This document shows positions 8,065 through 16,600 of a stretch of 64,000 nt of DNA, piece by piece. Position numbers and translations under genes: made by a program. The notes under the pieces were generated by a model. That model saw only the letters and a list, made by a program, of their open reading frames with translations. It made no database searches and had not been told where the DNA came from. The DNA comes from Syntrophomonas sp. GTDB taxonomy: Bacteria > Bacillota > Syntrophomonadia > Syntrophomonadales > Syntrophomonadaceae. Location: contig JAENZN010000006.1 of NCBI GenBank assembly GCA_016841245.1, positions 106,197-170,196 on the forward strand. Reading direction: 5' to 3'. Each line of letters starts with the position of its first letter. The stretch's first letter is position 1.

Positions 8065-8934
8065 ATGACTGATGACATGTACGATATAAGTATTTTAGGC
8101 TGCGGCCCGGCCGGATTATCCGCTGCAGTTAATGCATTCATACGCAACAAAAGAATAATAGTGCTGGGAATGGAGGTATGCAGTCCACCGCTGCACAAAG
8201 CTCAAAAGATAAACAATTATCTCGGCTTTTACGGGATTAATGGGCAAGAATTGCTGGATAAATTTTTAGAACATGCCCGGGCCATGCAAATCGCAATACG
8301 TCACTCCAAAGTGGAATTGATCACTATTAATGAAGATGGCACTTTCAATTTGCTGGTAGATGGGGAAGTGCTTAACAGCAGGTCTATAATTATAGCGACT
8401 GGAATACCCTATAAACCAACTTTACCCCGGGAAGAAGCTTACCTGGGAAAAGGCCTGGGTTATTGTGCTACCTGTGATGGCCCCATATATCGGGATAAAG
8501 ATGTAATCATCGTGGCGAATGATGCAGAAGGGGAAGCCGAAGCTCAATATATGGCAGAGATATGCAGGAAGGTATATTACCTGTCGTTGTATAAAAATAT
8601 AGGGAAACTTGATTCAAGAATAGAAATGATCCGGGATAAACCTTCCGAGATAATGGGGAATGGATGCGTAAAAGGCTTATTATTGAAAAGCGGCAGGGTT
8701 ATAGAAGCTGAGGGCCTATTTGTTCTAGGGGGAGAAACTGCTCCTGATCGGGTAATTCCTGGACTGGAAATTGTAGAGAATCATATATTAGTTGACCGAG
8801 ATCAGAAAACCAACCTGCCAGGAGTGTTTGCAGCAGGAGACTGTACCGGAAAACCTTATCAGGTGGCCAAATCGGTAGGAGAGGGACAAGTAGCCGGATT
8901 AAACGCCAGTCAATATGCTGGTTCCCGAAATTAA
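8065..8934 (+). CDS. Thioredoxin-reductase-like flavoprotein, possibly ferredoxin-dependent
   Basis: FAD disulfide reductase of the TrxB fold, 289 residues. Seen: FAD-binding GCGPAG (12-17), redox pair C134/C137 in CATCDG, and the C-terminal FAD motif GVFAAGDCTGKPYQ. The second Rossmann motif that normally binds NADPH (GxGxxA plus HRRxxxR) is missing: the corresponding stretch reads IIVANDAEGEAEAQYMAE and later YYLSLYKNIG. That loss is characteristic of clostridial ferredoxin-dependent flavin thioredoxin reductases and related enzymes, so ferredoxin rather than NADPH may be the donor. ATG 8065 follows AAGGAGG. Single gene; no thioredoxin next to it. Confidence 0.85.
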   Translation: MTDDMYDISILGCGPAGLSAAVNAFIRNKRIIVLGMEVCSPPLHKAQKINNYLGFYGINGQELLDKFLEHARAMQIAIRHSKVELITINEDGTFNLLVDGEVLNSRSIIIATGIPYKPTLPREEAYLGKGLGYCATCDGPIYRDKDVIIVANDAEGEAEAQYMAEICRKVYYLSLYKNIGKLDSRIEMIRDKPSEIMGNGCVKGLLLKSGRVIEAEGLFVLGGETAPDRVIPGLEIVENHILVDRDQKTNLPGVFAAGDCTGKPYQVAKSVGEGQVAGLNASQYAGSRN

Positions 8935-8957
8935 AAAAATACCGGGCCAGGCCCGGT
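8934..8957 (-). terminator. Minus-strand rho-independent terminator
   Basis: ACCGGG/CCCGGT palindrome (8941-8957); read on the minus strand it is followed by a T run (complement of the A run at 8934-8939). It ends transcription of the gene at 8975-9340 and abuts the stop of the convergent reductase. Confidence 0.75.
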
Positions 8958-8974
8958 AACAAATGAATTTCGAA

Positions 8975-9340
8975 TTACACTTCTATATGGGTATCGGAGT
9001 AGACTGGCTCATCCTGACCTGATTCCTGTCCAGCTTGTGTTCCCTGCCAGTACTGCTGACCTATCTTATTATACTGGCTCAACAGTACTTCGTCATCGGA
9101 GTAGTCGGGTGAATCATACTGCTCAGGCTCACTCTGTTTCTGTTGGGACTGCTTTTCATTCCCGTCTGCATCCTCGGTTCCCTTTTGCGAGGCTGGTTTA
9201 CTTATAAGACCAAATTCATAGAAGAAATTTTCAATCGAGGCGAACAAATCATTAGCCAAACTGGTTCCGTTTTTCCCTTTGGCTTGTTTTTGGGCTTCAC
9301 TTTCTGGTTTTTCGCCTCCATAAGCAACGTCTTTAGGCAT
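8975..9340 (-). CDS. Hydrophilic hypothetical protein
   Basis: A 121-residue acidic, low-complexity protein rich in Gln, Glu, Ser and Lys (EKQSQQKQSEPEQYDSPDYS), with one short amphipathic segment (ANDLFASIENFFYEFG) around residues 29-44. No signal peptide or cysteine. A strong AAGGAGGTG precedes ATG 9340 and a terminator follows, so it is very probably expressed as a single gene. Family not recognised; composition suggests a largely disordered protein. Confidence 0.7.
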   Translation of the reverse strand: MPKDVAYGGEKPESEAQKQAKGKNGTSLANDLFASIENFFYEFGLISKPASQKGTEDADGNEKQSQQKQSEPEQYDSPDYSDDEVLLSQYNKIGQQYWQGTQAGQESGQDEPVYSDTHIEV

Positions 9341-9465
9341 TAAAACACCTCCTTAAAAGTAGTATTTCACCCCGAGAATAAAATATTGATAAAATTAGGA
9401 ATGCTAGTATTTACCCTGGAAAGAAATTTACAGGCAAATTTTATATATTAATGATATCTACGATG

Positions 9466-9494
9466 TTGACTAAAATTGCAGTCGATGCTATAAT
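9466..9494 (+). promoter_or_regulatory. Promoter of tRNA cluster
   Basis: TTGACT (9466-9471), 17-base spacer, TATAAT (9489-9494), ending 10 bases before the tRNA-Asp gene. Confidence 0.8.
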
Positions 9495-9504
9495 TATCTT
9501 CGTT

Positions 9505-9581
9505 GCGGAGCCGTGGTGTAGCGGTTAACATGCCGGCCTGTCAAGCCGGAGAGCGTGGGTTCAAATCCCATCGGCTTCGCC
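9505..9581 (+). tRNA. tRNA-Asp (GTC)
   Basis: Cloverleaf with acceptor arms GCGGAGC/GCTTCGC, anticodon GTC at 9540-9542 and T-loop TTCAAAT. The 3' CCA does not appear to be encoded. First of three tRNAs transcribed together. Confidence 0.95.
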
Positions 9582-9585
9582 ATAT

Positions 9586-9661
<76 letters not shown>

Positions 9662-9667
9662 TATAAT

Positions 9668-9742
9668 GCGGATGTAGCTCAGCGGTAGAGCATCGCCTTG
9701 CCAAGGCGAGGGTCGAGAGTTCGAATCTCTTCATCCGCTCCA
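9668..9742 (+). tRNA. tRNA-Gly (GCC)
   Basis: Acceptor GCGGATG/CATCCGC, anticodon GCC in CTTGCCAAG, T-loop TTCGAAT, encoded CCA. Confidence 0.96.
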
Positions 9743-9753
9743 TATGATAGAAA

Positions 9754-9934
9754 AAGCGTTACCGAGGTAACGCTTCAAATTTTATATGACAGACCAATGA
9801 CAAGAGTGAAGATCAAGGCATAAAAAAAGTCTGCGACTGAGGCGTACCTGAGTACGTTGATTTAGCAGACTTTTTGAAATAACGCTGAGATTCACTTTTG
9901 TCATCGGTCTGAGCGTTACCGGGGTAACGCTTTT
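9754..9934. repeat. 180-bp nested inverted repeat between tRNA groups
   Basis: Three concentric stems: outer AGCGTTACC-type elements (9754-9775 and 9912-9931, each itself a hairpin), middle arms 9791-9810 and 9891-9910 (18 of 20 match as inverted copies), inner AAAAAGTCTGC (9824-9834) against GCAGACTTTTT (9865-9875), with a CGTAC/GTACG tip. The right-hand hairpin ends in TTTT and can terminate the tRNA transcript. The whole resembles a small non-coding palindromic mobile element (MITE-like) or a stable small RNA; no protein frame. Confidence 0.7.
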
Positions 9935-9961
9935 GCTTTGTAAGGAACAGGTCAGTTTTTC

Positions 9962-9990
9962 TTGCAATAAAATGTGAAAGTTGTTATAAT
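9962..9990 (+). promoter_or_regulatory. Promoter of tRNA-Cys/tRNA-Leu
   Basis: TTGCAA (9962-9967), 17-base spacer, TATAAT (9985-9990). A GCGC-GAAA-GCGC tetraloop hairpin at 9998-10009 lies in the leader. Confidence 0.75.
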
Positions 9991-10024
9991 AATTTGTGCG
10001 CGAAAGCGCCTTAAATTAACATTA

Positions 10025-10100
10025 GGGCGGATGGCGAAGAGGCTAACGCTGTGGTCTGCAAAATCACCATTCGCCGGTTCGAATCCGGCTCCGCCCTCCA
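10025..10100 (+). tRNA. tRNA-Cys (GCA)
   Basis: Acceptor GGGCGGA/TCCGCCC, anticodon GCA at 10058-10060, T-loop TTCGAAT, encoded CCA. Confidence 0.96.
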
Positions 10101-10117
10101 TATTTGCTTATACTCAT

Positions 10118-10206
10118 GCCCGGGTGGCGGAATAGGCAGACGCACGGGACTTAAAATCCCGCGACCTTTATCGGTCGTGCCGGTTCGACCCCGGCCTCGG
10201 GCACCA
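10118..10206 (+). tRNA. tRNA-Leu (TAA)
   Basis: 89-nt class II tRNA with long variable arm (CGACCTTTATCGGTCG), acceptor GCCCGGG/CTCGGGC, anticodon TAA in ACTTAAAAT, encoded CCA. Confidence 0.96.
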
Positions 10207-10230
10207 AAATTTAGTATCAAGCAAAGGATT

Positions 10231-10266
10231 TACCGAAGGTTTAAGACTTTCGGTAATTTTCTTTTT
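10231..10266 (+). terminator. Terminator of tRNA-Cys/Leu unit
   Basis: TACCGAA and TTCGGTA form a stem, followed by the T-rich ATTTTCTTTTT. Confidence 0.75.
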
Positions 10267-10358
10267 CTGCGGGAATTTTACTGCAGTTTGAGAAATAAGC
10301 GAAAGGCTCATGAATATTTCCTTATCAGCTCCCCAACTTACTTTCTAGATAAAAATAT

Positions 10359-11294
10359 TTAGTAGGTGTTTTTCAGTGGTTTAGAATCGTCCTCCTGACT
10401 TCTTGGTTCAACGGTCAAATTCGAATTCGAAATATTAACCCCTATGGCTCCCAACAAGACCAGAAGGCCTCCTGCCAGTTGAATCAAGCCCAGGTGTTCA
10501 TGGAAAAGAACAGTGGCAAAAGCAATAGTGGCAAGGGGCTCAACCATGCTCAATACCGATGCGCGGGTCGAACCCAGTAGCTCGATGCCCTTGTATAGGG
10601 CAAGAATTCCTATAACTGTTGCGAAAAAGCTGGTGCCAAGTATGGGCCACCAGGCAGAACTGCTAAAAGTGAATTGCAAGGTGCCGTTAAAGAGCCCCAA
10701 TATCAATAACGATGATGCGGCAAAAAAGGATACAAATGCTGAAGTGAGCGCGGGAGACGCGTTCTGCAGCGCATGTTTGCTCATAATAATGTATATGGAA
10801 TAAACCAGTCCGGTCCCAAGAGCCAGAAGCACTCCCATAATATTGAGCGACTGAAGGGAAGTCCCCAGTACCAGAGTCAATCCCAGCAGAGATATTATAA
10901 TTGCTGCGGCCATTTTTCTTCCGAATTTCTCTTTCTCAACAAGGATAGAAAGAAAAGCTACAAAAATCGGATAGGAATAAAAAAACAACGAGGCCAAGGA
11001 AGCCGGGATATATTTAAATGAAGAGAGATATAGATTGGATTGTATGGTGTAAATTAACCCACCTATTACTAAAACAGATAAGAGGTAGGAACGGGTAATA
11101 ACTGCTTTGTCAATGGTTATGGCGCTATAAACGAAGAGAATTATGGCGGCTATACTGAAACGAAGGAAAAGCACAGTATGAACGCTGGCATTCCCCTGAT
11201 ACGCATATAGCGAAAATATAGGCAATGTGCCCATGCTTATTGCTGAAATTAACACCATTAATATCCCAAAATAATGTTTATTCAAGTTCTTCAC
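10359..11294 (-). CDS. EamA/DMT-family transporter
   Basis: A 311-residue inner-membrane protein with about ten hydrophobic helices arranged as two EamA repeats (roughly residues 9-140 and 152-290). The second repeat ends ASVLSMVEPLATIAFATVLFHEHLG, the usual DMT signature around helix 9. These are secondary metabolite or amino-acid exporters; the substrate cannot be read from sequence. Transcribed alone, convergent with the tRNA-Leu unit. Confidence 0.9.
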   Translation of the reverse strand: MKNLNKHYFGILMVLISAISMGTLPIFSLYAYQGNASVHTVLFLRFSIAAIILFVYSAITIDKAVITRSYLLSVLVIGGLIYTIQSNLYLSSFKYIPASLASLFFYSYPIFVAFLSILVEKEKFGRKMAAAIIISLLGLTLVLGTSLQSLNIMGVLLALGTGLVYSIYIIMSKHALQNASPALTSAFVSFFAASSLLILGLFNGTLQFTFSSSAWWPILGTSFFATVIGILALYKGIELLGSTRASVLSMVEPLATIAFATVLFHEHLGLIQLAGGLLVLLGAIGVNISNSNLTVEPRSQEDDSKPLKNTY

Positions 11295-11452
11295 CTCATC
11301 CAGATTAATTAATAAAATTTAGCAACGAGAAAGAATGACGTTTCGCTTTTTTGAATTAGGGAGTACTTTGTGCCAACGTCAGGCCAGTTTTTGAGTCCAG
11401 CCAGGATTTTTCCGTAATCCTTAAGGACAGCACTATTATCAGAAAATATAAT

Positions 11453-11727
11453 TCAGCAGAACAATTTTTTGTAGTCATCATCAAGATTCTCATCAGTAGC
11501 TGTGACCTGGGAATCGACGCTTGAGTTATTTATCTTGGGAAAATCATTTTCCCCTTTAAAAAGAAGCTTCAATAAGACCCTATCTTCAATATTTGCAATA
11601 ACAGTGCCAAGATCTTAGACTATTCGCAAATAATTTGCTTGTATCCAACTCCGATAATTTTCATGCCATCCTGCTGTATAATTTTAGTTTTTCCCTCAAA
11701 AACCAGCTCACAATCTGGTTTGCTTGT
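11453..11727 (-). pseudogene. Frameshifted gene remnant
   Basis: Two adjoining minus-strand frames read like one broken protein. The upstream piece (11727-11620) contains KPDCELVFEGKTKIIQQDG and then MKIIGVGYKQIICE, ending in TAG; the downstream piece, in another frame, contains DLGTVIANIEDRVLLKLLF and NNSSVDSQVTATDENLDDD, ending KKLFC at TGA 11453-11455. More coding-like frame lies upstream to about 11790. No start or ribosome site is preserved. Family not recognised. The rest of the gap 11295-12068 holds the regulatory elements listed separately. Confidence 0.5.
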
Positions 11728-11800
11728 CTATAATCTAAAAACCCCTCTACCCATTTCTGGTACAACAATTCGAAAAAAGCCATATTATTTTTGGAGCAGC

Positions 11801-11835
11801 TGTTTCATTATGGAACAATGGTTCATTGCGAAACA
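11801..11835 (+). promoter_or_regulatory. Probable upstream activator palindrome
   Basis: TGTTTCATTATGGAAC and GTTCATTGCGAAACA form an imperfect inverted repeat centred about 185 bases upstream of the sigma-54-type promoter. Position and symmetry fit an enhancer site for the Fis-type activator encoded at 16601-18529. A further TGAAACA half-like element occurs near 11874. Confidence 0.5.
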
Positions 11836-11960
11836 CTTCAAGCCTGCTGGTTTTAAGGCTTGATTGTAATGATATGAAACAGGAGGGATGAAAAAGCAGA
11901 TGACTGCTGGTTGTTTGCAATGTGAGGCCTGGGAAATATTGGAATGCAAAAAAAGACGAA

Positions 11961-11990
11961 AAGCCCGGGATTCCTGCGATACCGGGCTTT
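11961..11990 (+). terminator. Hairpin upstream of the promoter
   Basis: AAGCCCGG...CCGGGCTT stem followed by TAAT. It lies just before the sigma-54-type promoter and would insulate the operon from upstream transcription. Confidence 0.5.
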
Positions 11991-12000
11991 AATCTTAAAC

Positions 12001-12016
12001 TGGCATATAATTTGCA
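12001..12016 (+). promoter_or_regulatory. Sigma-54-type (-24/-12) promoter
   Basis: TGGCAT-ATAAT-TTGCA matches the consensus TGGCAC-N5-TTGCA with the GG and GC doublets exactly 12 bases apart. It lies 53 bases ahead of the CoA-transferase start. A sigma-54 activator is encoded at the end of the same gene block. Confidence 0.75.
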
Positions 12017-12068
12017 AATTATATGCCCGGTGCGCACCAGAATAAATAAGAGGGAAGGAGATCTACGA

Positions 12069-13253
12069 TTGAAACCACTTGCAGGAATACGAGTAATTGA
12101 TTTGACTCAGGCTTACAGCGGTCCGTTTTGTACCATGCACCTAGCTGATTTTGGCGCTGATGTAATAAAGATTGAACGGCCGGGGGTAGGAGATCAATCT
12201 CGAACCTGGGGACCGATGAAGAATGATTACAGTGCATATTATGCGTTTCTTAACCGCAATAAAAAAAGTATAACGCTAGATTTAGGTTCCCAGGCAGGCA
12301 AAGAGATTCTCTTAAAACTGGTTCGTGATAGTGATGTTATTTGCGAAAACTTCCGTGTAGGTACCATGGAAAAACTGGGGGTTGGATATGAAGAAATCCA
12401 GAAGGTAAATCCCGAGATTATTTATGCTTCTATCTCTGGTTTTGGATTAGAGGGACCATTATCCAAATTGCCGGCCTATGATATTGTTGCTCAAGCTATG
12501 AGTGGGATAATGAGTATTACTGGATTTCCCGATAATCTGCCAACCAAAGTAGGCCCATCCATTGGCGACAACTATACCGGGACTTATTTGGCGCTCGGGA
12601 TCTGTATGGCATTGTATCATCGGAAACAAACGGGAAAAGGACAGCGGCTGGATGTAGCCATGGTGGATACCCTTTTCTCTATATTGGAAAATGCTGTTGT
12701 TGAATATACGGTGGCCGGAAATATCCCCATTCGAAGCGGAAATGCCGACCCCGGTATAGCACCATTTGATTCTTTTGAGGTCAAAGATGGCACTGCAGTT
12801 ATGGGTGTCGGAACGAATGCCATGTGGAAAAAATTGTGCGAATTGATGGGAAGACCTGAACTGATCAATGATCCCAGGTACAATACCAATGATAATCGGT
12901 GCAAGAACTACATGCCCGACTTAAAAAGTATTGTGGAAGATTATACCCGGACCAAAACCAAAGTTGAACTGGAACAGATTATGAACGAAGCGGGAATTCC
13001 TTTTGGACAGATACTCAATGTGGCAGAGGCCGCAGATCATCCACAACTGAAGTCAAGAGAAATGCTGGTAGAGGTTGATGATCCGGCTCTGGGCAAAATA
13101 AAAATACCTGGTATTCCCATAAAGATGCATGATACACCAGGAGAAGTAAGGAAAGCAGCTTCTCTGCTGGGTCAGGACACAGATGAAATACTAAGTAGTT
13201 TAGGGTTATCTAATGAAAAAATCAAATTACTTCATGAACAAGGATTTGTATAA
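12069..13253 (+). CDS. Family III CoA-transferase (CaiB/BaiF type)
   Basis: Transfers CoA between carboxylic acids by a mixed-anhydride mechanism on an Asp. 394 residues, usual for the family, with PLAGIRVIDLTQAYSGPFCTMHLADFGADVIKIE at the N-terminus, the probable catalytic Asp in LPAYDIVAQAMSG, and KQTGKGQRLDVAMVDTLFS. The frame extends back to 11922, but AAGGAG before TTG 12069 and the sigma-54-type promoter inside that extension fix the start. First gene of a block with a BrnQ-type carrier and 3-aminobutyryl-CoA ammonia-lyase, so its likely job is to activate a beta-amino acid to its CoA ester (inference). Confidence 0.92.
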   Translation: MKPLAGIRVIDLTQAYSGPFCTMHLADFGADVIKIERPGVGDQSRTWGPMKNDYSAYYAFLNRNKKSITLDLGSQAGKEILLKLVRDSDVICENFRVGTMEKLGVGYEEIQKVNPEIIYASISGFGLEGPLSKLPAYDIVAQAMSGIMSITGFPDNLPTKVGPSIGDNYTGTYLALGICMALYHRKQTGKGQRLDVAMVDTLFSILENAVVEYTVAGNIPIRSGNADPGIAPFDSFEVKDGTAVMGVGTNAMWKKLCELMGRPELINDPRYNTNDNRCKNYMPDLKSIVEDYTRTKTKVELEQIMNEAGIPFGQILNVAEAADHPQLKSREMLVEVDDPALGKIKIPGIPIKMHDTPGEVRKAASLLGQDTDEILSSLGLSNEKIKLLHEQGFV

Positions 13254-13283
13254 GAGTTAAGTTTAAATGAAAGGAGTACTAGT

Positions 13284-14651
13284 ATGGAGGAAAAAAACAA
13301 TTCTAGCAACATGACCTTGCCGGTTCTAGTACTGGTAGCAATAGGTGCTTCCATATTCGCTATGCATTACGGTGCTTCCTGTATGCTCTGGCCTACTACC
13401 TGGGGAAGAAATGCAGGGACAGCAGTTATACCTACGTTTATAGGGTTTGCTATAACGGGATTGTTACTGCCGTTTTTGGGATACTTTGCTGTACAAAAAG
13501 GAGGCGGACCGCTTTTCGTCCTGGCCAGCAAGGTGGGACCGAATTTTGCCCAAATTTTTGGGGGCTTTACCGTTTTAATCATGGGACCATTCTTTGTTAT
13601 TCCCAGAATGAGTGCTGCAGCATGGGATGCTCTGAGCAAGATTTTCGGATTGGAAGCCGCTCCTTGGGTAGTACTGTTGATATTTACCGTTATGTACTAT
13701 ACCATAACCTACTGGTTTATTTACAACCAGGCACAAATAGTGGACAAAGTGAGTAAAATACTGGTTCCGCTGTTGTTGCTTATGGAAATCATTATTATTA
13801 CCAAGGCGCTGCTGTTTCCCATTGGAGAGCGCGTAGCTCCCATTTTCAGTGAGAATCCATTTGCATATGGCTTTATTAATGGGTACCAGACTATGGATTT
13901 GCCTGCCGCCTTAATGTTTGCCGGGATCATATTAGCTGACCTATCTCGGAGGGTAGGGAGCAATAAAAAGGCGATTTTTGGCAACCTGGTTAAAGCTGGA
14001 ATCATTGGCTTTATTATACTGGGCGTAATTGAGTTGGGGGAATTTATGCTGGGTGCATCTACTGGCAGTGTGCTGGGCGATCTGGATTATGCCAAATTGT
14101 TTGCTACTGTTGTTTTAATGCAATGGGGAGTTGTTGGTGCATCAGTCTTCAACGTAGCTTTGGTATTTGCAGCTATGACTACGGCCATTGGTTTGACTGC
14201 TGGAACTGCGGAATACTTTGTCGATGCATCCAAGGGAAAGTGGAATTATAACAAAATAGCCATTATTACCCTGGTTGTAAGCACCTTGATCAGCGTATGC
14301 GGGTTGGATCAGATAGTCAGATGGACAGCACCCATATTGAATATGATTTACCCACCATGTATTGCCCTGATACTCTTTATCGTATTTTTACCGCCCAGAT
14401 TCCTCGGAGCAATGAAAGGAGCCTGCTATGCTTCTTTAGGTTGGGGTGTTGTTGAAGCCATTAAAGGTTACCTGGGGCTTATAGGAGTGGATAATGCGCT
14501 GCAGGGTCTCTATAATATTGTGCCAGGTGCCAATATAGGGTTTGGATTTGTAATTTTCTTTGTTGTCGGTGCAATAATTGGCCATTTCGTGTTTAAAAAC
14601 AGTGATGTTGACATTGGAGAACCGATGGGCCCAGATGCCAGCGCAGTTTAA
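13284..14651 (+). CDS. BrnQ-family amino-acid carrier (LIVCS type)
   Basis: A 455-residue membrane protein with about twelve helices. The N-terminal ASIFAMHYGASCMLWPTTWGRNAG and GPFFVIPRMSAAAW resemble the equivalent motifs of cation-coupled branched-chain amino-acid carriers (BrnQ). Thirty bases after the CoA-transferase with AAAGGAG before its ATG. Because the neighbours act on a beta-amino acyl-CoA, the substrate here is probably a beta-amino acid such as 3-aminobutyrate or beta-alanine rather than leucine (inference from context). Confidence 0.82.
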   Translation: MEEKNNSSNMTLPVLVLVAIGASIFAMHYGASCMLWPTTWGRNAGTAVIPTFIGFAITGLLLPFLGYFAVQKGGGPLFVLASKVGPNFAQIFGGFTVLIMGPFFVIPRMSAAAWDALSKIFGLEAAPWVVLLIFTVMYYTITYWFIYNQAQIVDKVSKILVPLLLLMEIIIITKALLFPIGERVAPIFSENPFAYGFINGYQTMDLPAALMFAGIILADLSRRVGSNKKAIFGNLVKAGIIGFIILGVIELGEFMLGASTGSVLGDLDYAKLFATVVLMQWGVVGASVFNVALVFAAMTTAIGLTAGTAEYFVDASKGKWNYNKIAIITLVVSTLISVCGLDQIVRWTAPILNMIYPPCIALILFIVFLPPRFLGAMKGACYASLGWGVVEAIKGYLGLIGVDNALQGLYNIVPGANIGFGFVIFFVVGAIIGHFVFKNSDVDIGEPMGPDASAV

Positions 14652-14680
14652 TGAAATTATAATAATTGGAGGTATTTATT

Positions 14681-15094
14681 ATGAAAAAAGCAATGATCAG
14701 ACTAAGGATGAGTGAACATGATGCTCATTACGGCGGAGGATTGGTTAATGGAGCAAGAATGCTGGATCTTTTTGGAGATGTAGCTACCGAACTGCTAATA
14801 TGGAGCGATGGAGATGAAGGGCTATTTAGAACTTACGAACACGTCGATTTTCTAGCTCCAGTTTACGCCGGAGATTATATTGAAGCGGTAGGCTGGTTCA
14901 CCAAAATCGGTAATTCTTCTCGGGTAATGGAACTGGAAGCATGGAAAGTAGTACAACCGATTAAAAATGGGGAATCGCCTTCAGCTTGTGAATTGCTGGC
15001 CGAACCCATTTTGGTTGCCAAGGCTACCGGTATTTGTGTGGTCCCAAAAGAAGTTCAGAGAGGAGCACAGATCCCGCACGACGAGTTGCTGTAA
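14681..15094 (+). CDS. kal: 3-aminobutyryl-CoA ammonia-lyase (or beta-alanyl-CoA ammonia-lyase)
   Basis: Hot-dog-fold enzyme eliminating ammonia from 3-aminobutyryl-CoA to give crotonyl-CoA. 137 residues from ATG 14681 (GGAGG at 14668-14672; the longer TTG start would overlap it). Family signatures: [42 protein letters not shown] and [13 protein letters not shown]. Kal and the beta-alanyl-CoA lyase Acl are close relatives, so acryloyl-CoA as product cannot be excluded. The other lysine-fermentation genes (kamDE, kdd, kce) are absent from this window, which points to direct use of a beta-amino acid. Confidence 0.9.
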   Translation: MKKAMIRLRMSEHDAHYGGGLVNGARMLDLFGDVATELLIWSDGDEGLFRTYEHVDFLAPVYAGDYIEAVGWFTKIGNSSRVMELEAWKVVQPIKNGESPSACELLAEPILVAKATGICVVPKEVQRGAQIPHDELL

Positions 15095-15115
15095 AAAGTA
15101 CTGAGGCTTATTGCG

Positions 15116-15147
15116 AACAGCGGTTCAATGGTAATTGAACCGCTGTT
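15116..15147 (+). terminator. Perfect 14-bp hairpin after kal
   Basis: AACAGCGGTTCAAT and its exact complement flank the tetraloop GGTA. There is no T run, so it is more likely an mRNA-stabilising or partial-readthrough element separating kal from the DUF1646 gene than a full terminator. Confidence 0.55.
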
Positions 15148-15296
15148 CCTGGCAGTTAAAGAACAACAGGATTCATGCGGAATTATTGCTTCAAGGGGAT
15201 GCAAAAGATTGGCCGGGCAGCATTAAGCTGCCAATGGAGCACGGCCTTTTACAGCTTAACTTTCGTTTATTAAGCAATACATGAGAGGTGATGATA

Positions 15297-16361
15297 ATGG
15301 TCGTAAGTGGACTTGTAGTGATTTTGTTGCTCGTCCTGACCCTCCCATTTTTTATAAATAAAATCGAAGAAAATTTGGAGCTATTTCTTTTTTCAATGGG
15401 TTTGGCTGCCGTATTGGTAGCGGGCAAACTAAACAGCGAACTGATACTGGAAGCCCTTAAAGAGCCGGTGATGATAGCCTTGGCTGTACTTGCCGCTGGG
15501 ACACTATTTTTTATTTTCAAGAAGCATTTTGCCAAGTTAATGGCTTATCTGTTAAAGGCTATACCGGTTGGAATGGTAGTTTTTGGGGTAGTGCTAATGT
15601 TAGGGCTGCTCTCAAGCGTAATAACAGCCATAATAGCATCGATAATTCTGGTGGAAGTTATTTTTGTACTTCCCATGCACAGAGAACAGAAAATTGTCGT
15701 CTGTGTACTGGCCTGCTTTTCCATAGGCTTAGGTGCTTCATTAACGCCTTTGGGGGAACCGCTGGCTACTATCGCTATCTCCAAATTAGATGAGGAATTT
15801 TTTTTCCTGTTAAAACTACTGGGAAAATATATTGTTCCAGCAGTGATAGTGTTTTCAATTGCGGCAGGTATTTACAGCAATCAAATCATTAAAAGCAATA
15901 ATTGCCTCATGGAAGCAAATGTATCCAATGAAGGGGAGGCAGGACTCCAAGAGAATGATTTTTCCCAGGAAGAGGATACCTGGAAAGGAATAATAGTCAG
16001 GGCCTTAAAAGTATACCTCTTTGTTATGGCATTGGTCTTTCTGGGCGAAGGATTCGAACCATTGATTAATGCATATATTCTTGGTCTAAGCCCCAAATTA
16101 CTATATTGGGTTAACATGGTATCTGCAGTTCTAGATAATGCAACCCTGTGTGCCGCTGAAATAAGTCCTGCCATGAGTAAACTTACCGTAGAGGCGATTC
16201 TTATGGGGTTACTGGTAAGTGGTGGCATGTTAATACCCGGCAATATACCCAATATTATTTCGGCATCTAAACTCAAAATTACCAGTAAGGAATGGGCAGT
16301 AATTGGAATGCCTGTAGGGCTATTATCACTGGTAATATTCTATTTGGTATTACCTTTTTAA
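15297..16361 (+). CDS. DUF1646 family predicted cation transporter
   Basis: A 354-residue polytopic membrane protein of the ArsB/NhaD-like superfamily. DUF1646 marks are GLGASLTPLGEPLATIAISK, VSAVLDNATLCAAEISPAMS and SGGMLIPGNIPNIISA, which form the two re-entrant substrate loops. ATG 15297 is preferred over GTG 15288 and ATG 15291 because GAGAGG at 15283-15288 leaves a normal spacer. It may export a cation or ammonium-related ion, or import a substrate for the preceding genes; function is not established for the family. Confidence 0.82.
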   Translation: MVVSGLVVILLLVLTLPFFINKIEENLELFLFSMGLAAVLVAGKLNSELILEALKEPVMIALAVLAAGTLFFIFKKHFAKLMAYLLKAIPVGMVVFGVVLMLGLLSSVITAIIASIILVEVIFVLPMHREQKIVVCVLACFSIGLGASLTPLGEPLATIAISKLDEEFFFLLKLLGKYIVPAVIVFSIAAGIYSNQIIKSNNCLMEANVSNEGEAGLQENDFSQEEDTWKGIIVRALKVYLFVMALVFLGEGFEPLINAYILGLSPKLLYWVNMVSAVLDNATLCAAEISPAMSKLTVEAILMGLLVSGGMLIPGNIPNIISASKLKITSKEWAVIGMPVGLLSLVIFYLVLPF

Positions 16362-16600
16362 AAGAGGCAGCACTCAGCAGCTAAACATTCAACAAAATAT
16401 GATAAAATAATCTAAATTACTGCTACAGGTTTAAGGGTTCTCCGAATGCTTAATATATCATCCTCACAGAGAAATGCTTTGATGTTTGAATGGCTCTCTG
16501 GGGGAAAGAGTCCTATTACCATGCCGGCTAATACGTTTGGATCATTACTGATTCTTGTTAGCAAAGCAAAAAGACCATCATACAGAAGGCTGGTTTTAGA

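Noticed and set aside
10011..10362. Open frames on both strands over 10011-10362
   Set aside because: They are readings of the tRNA-Cys and tRNA-Leu genes and their terminator, a common false call.
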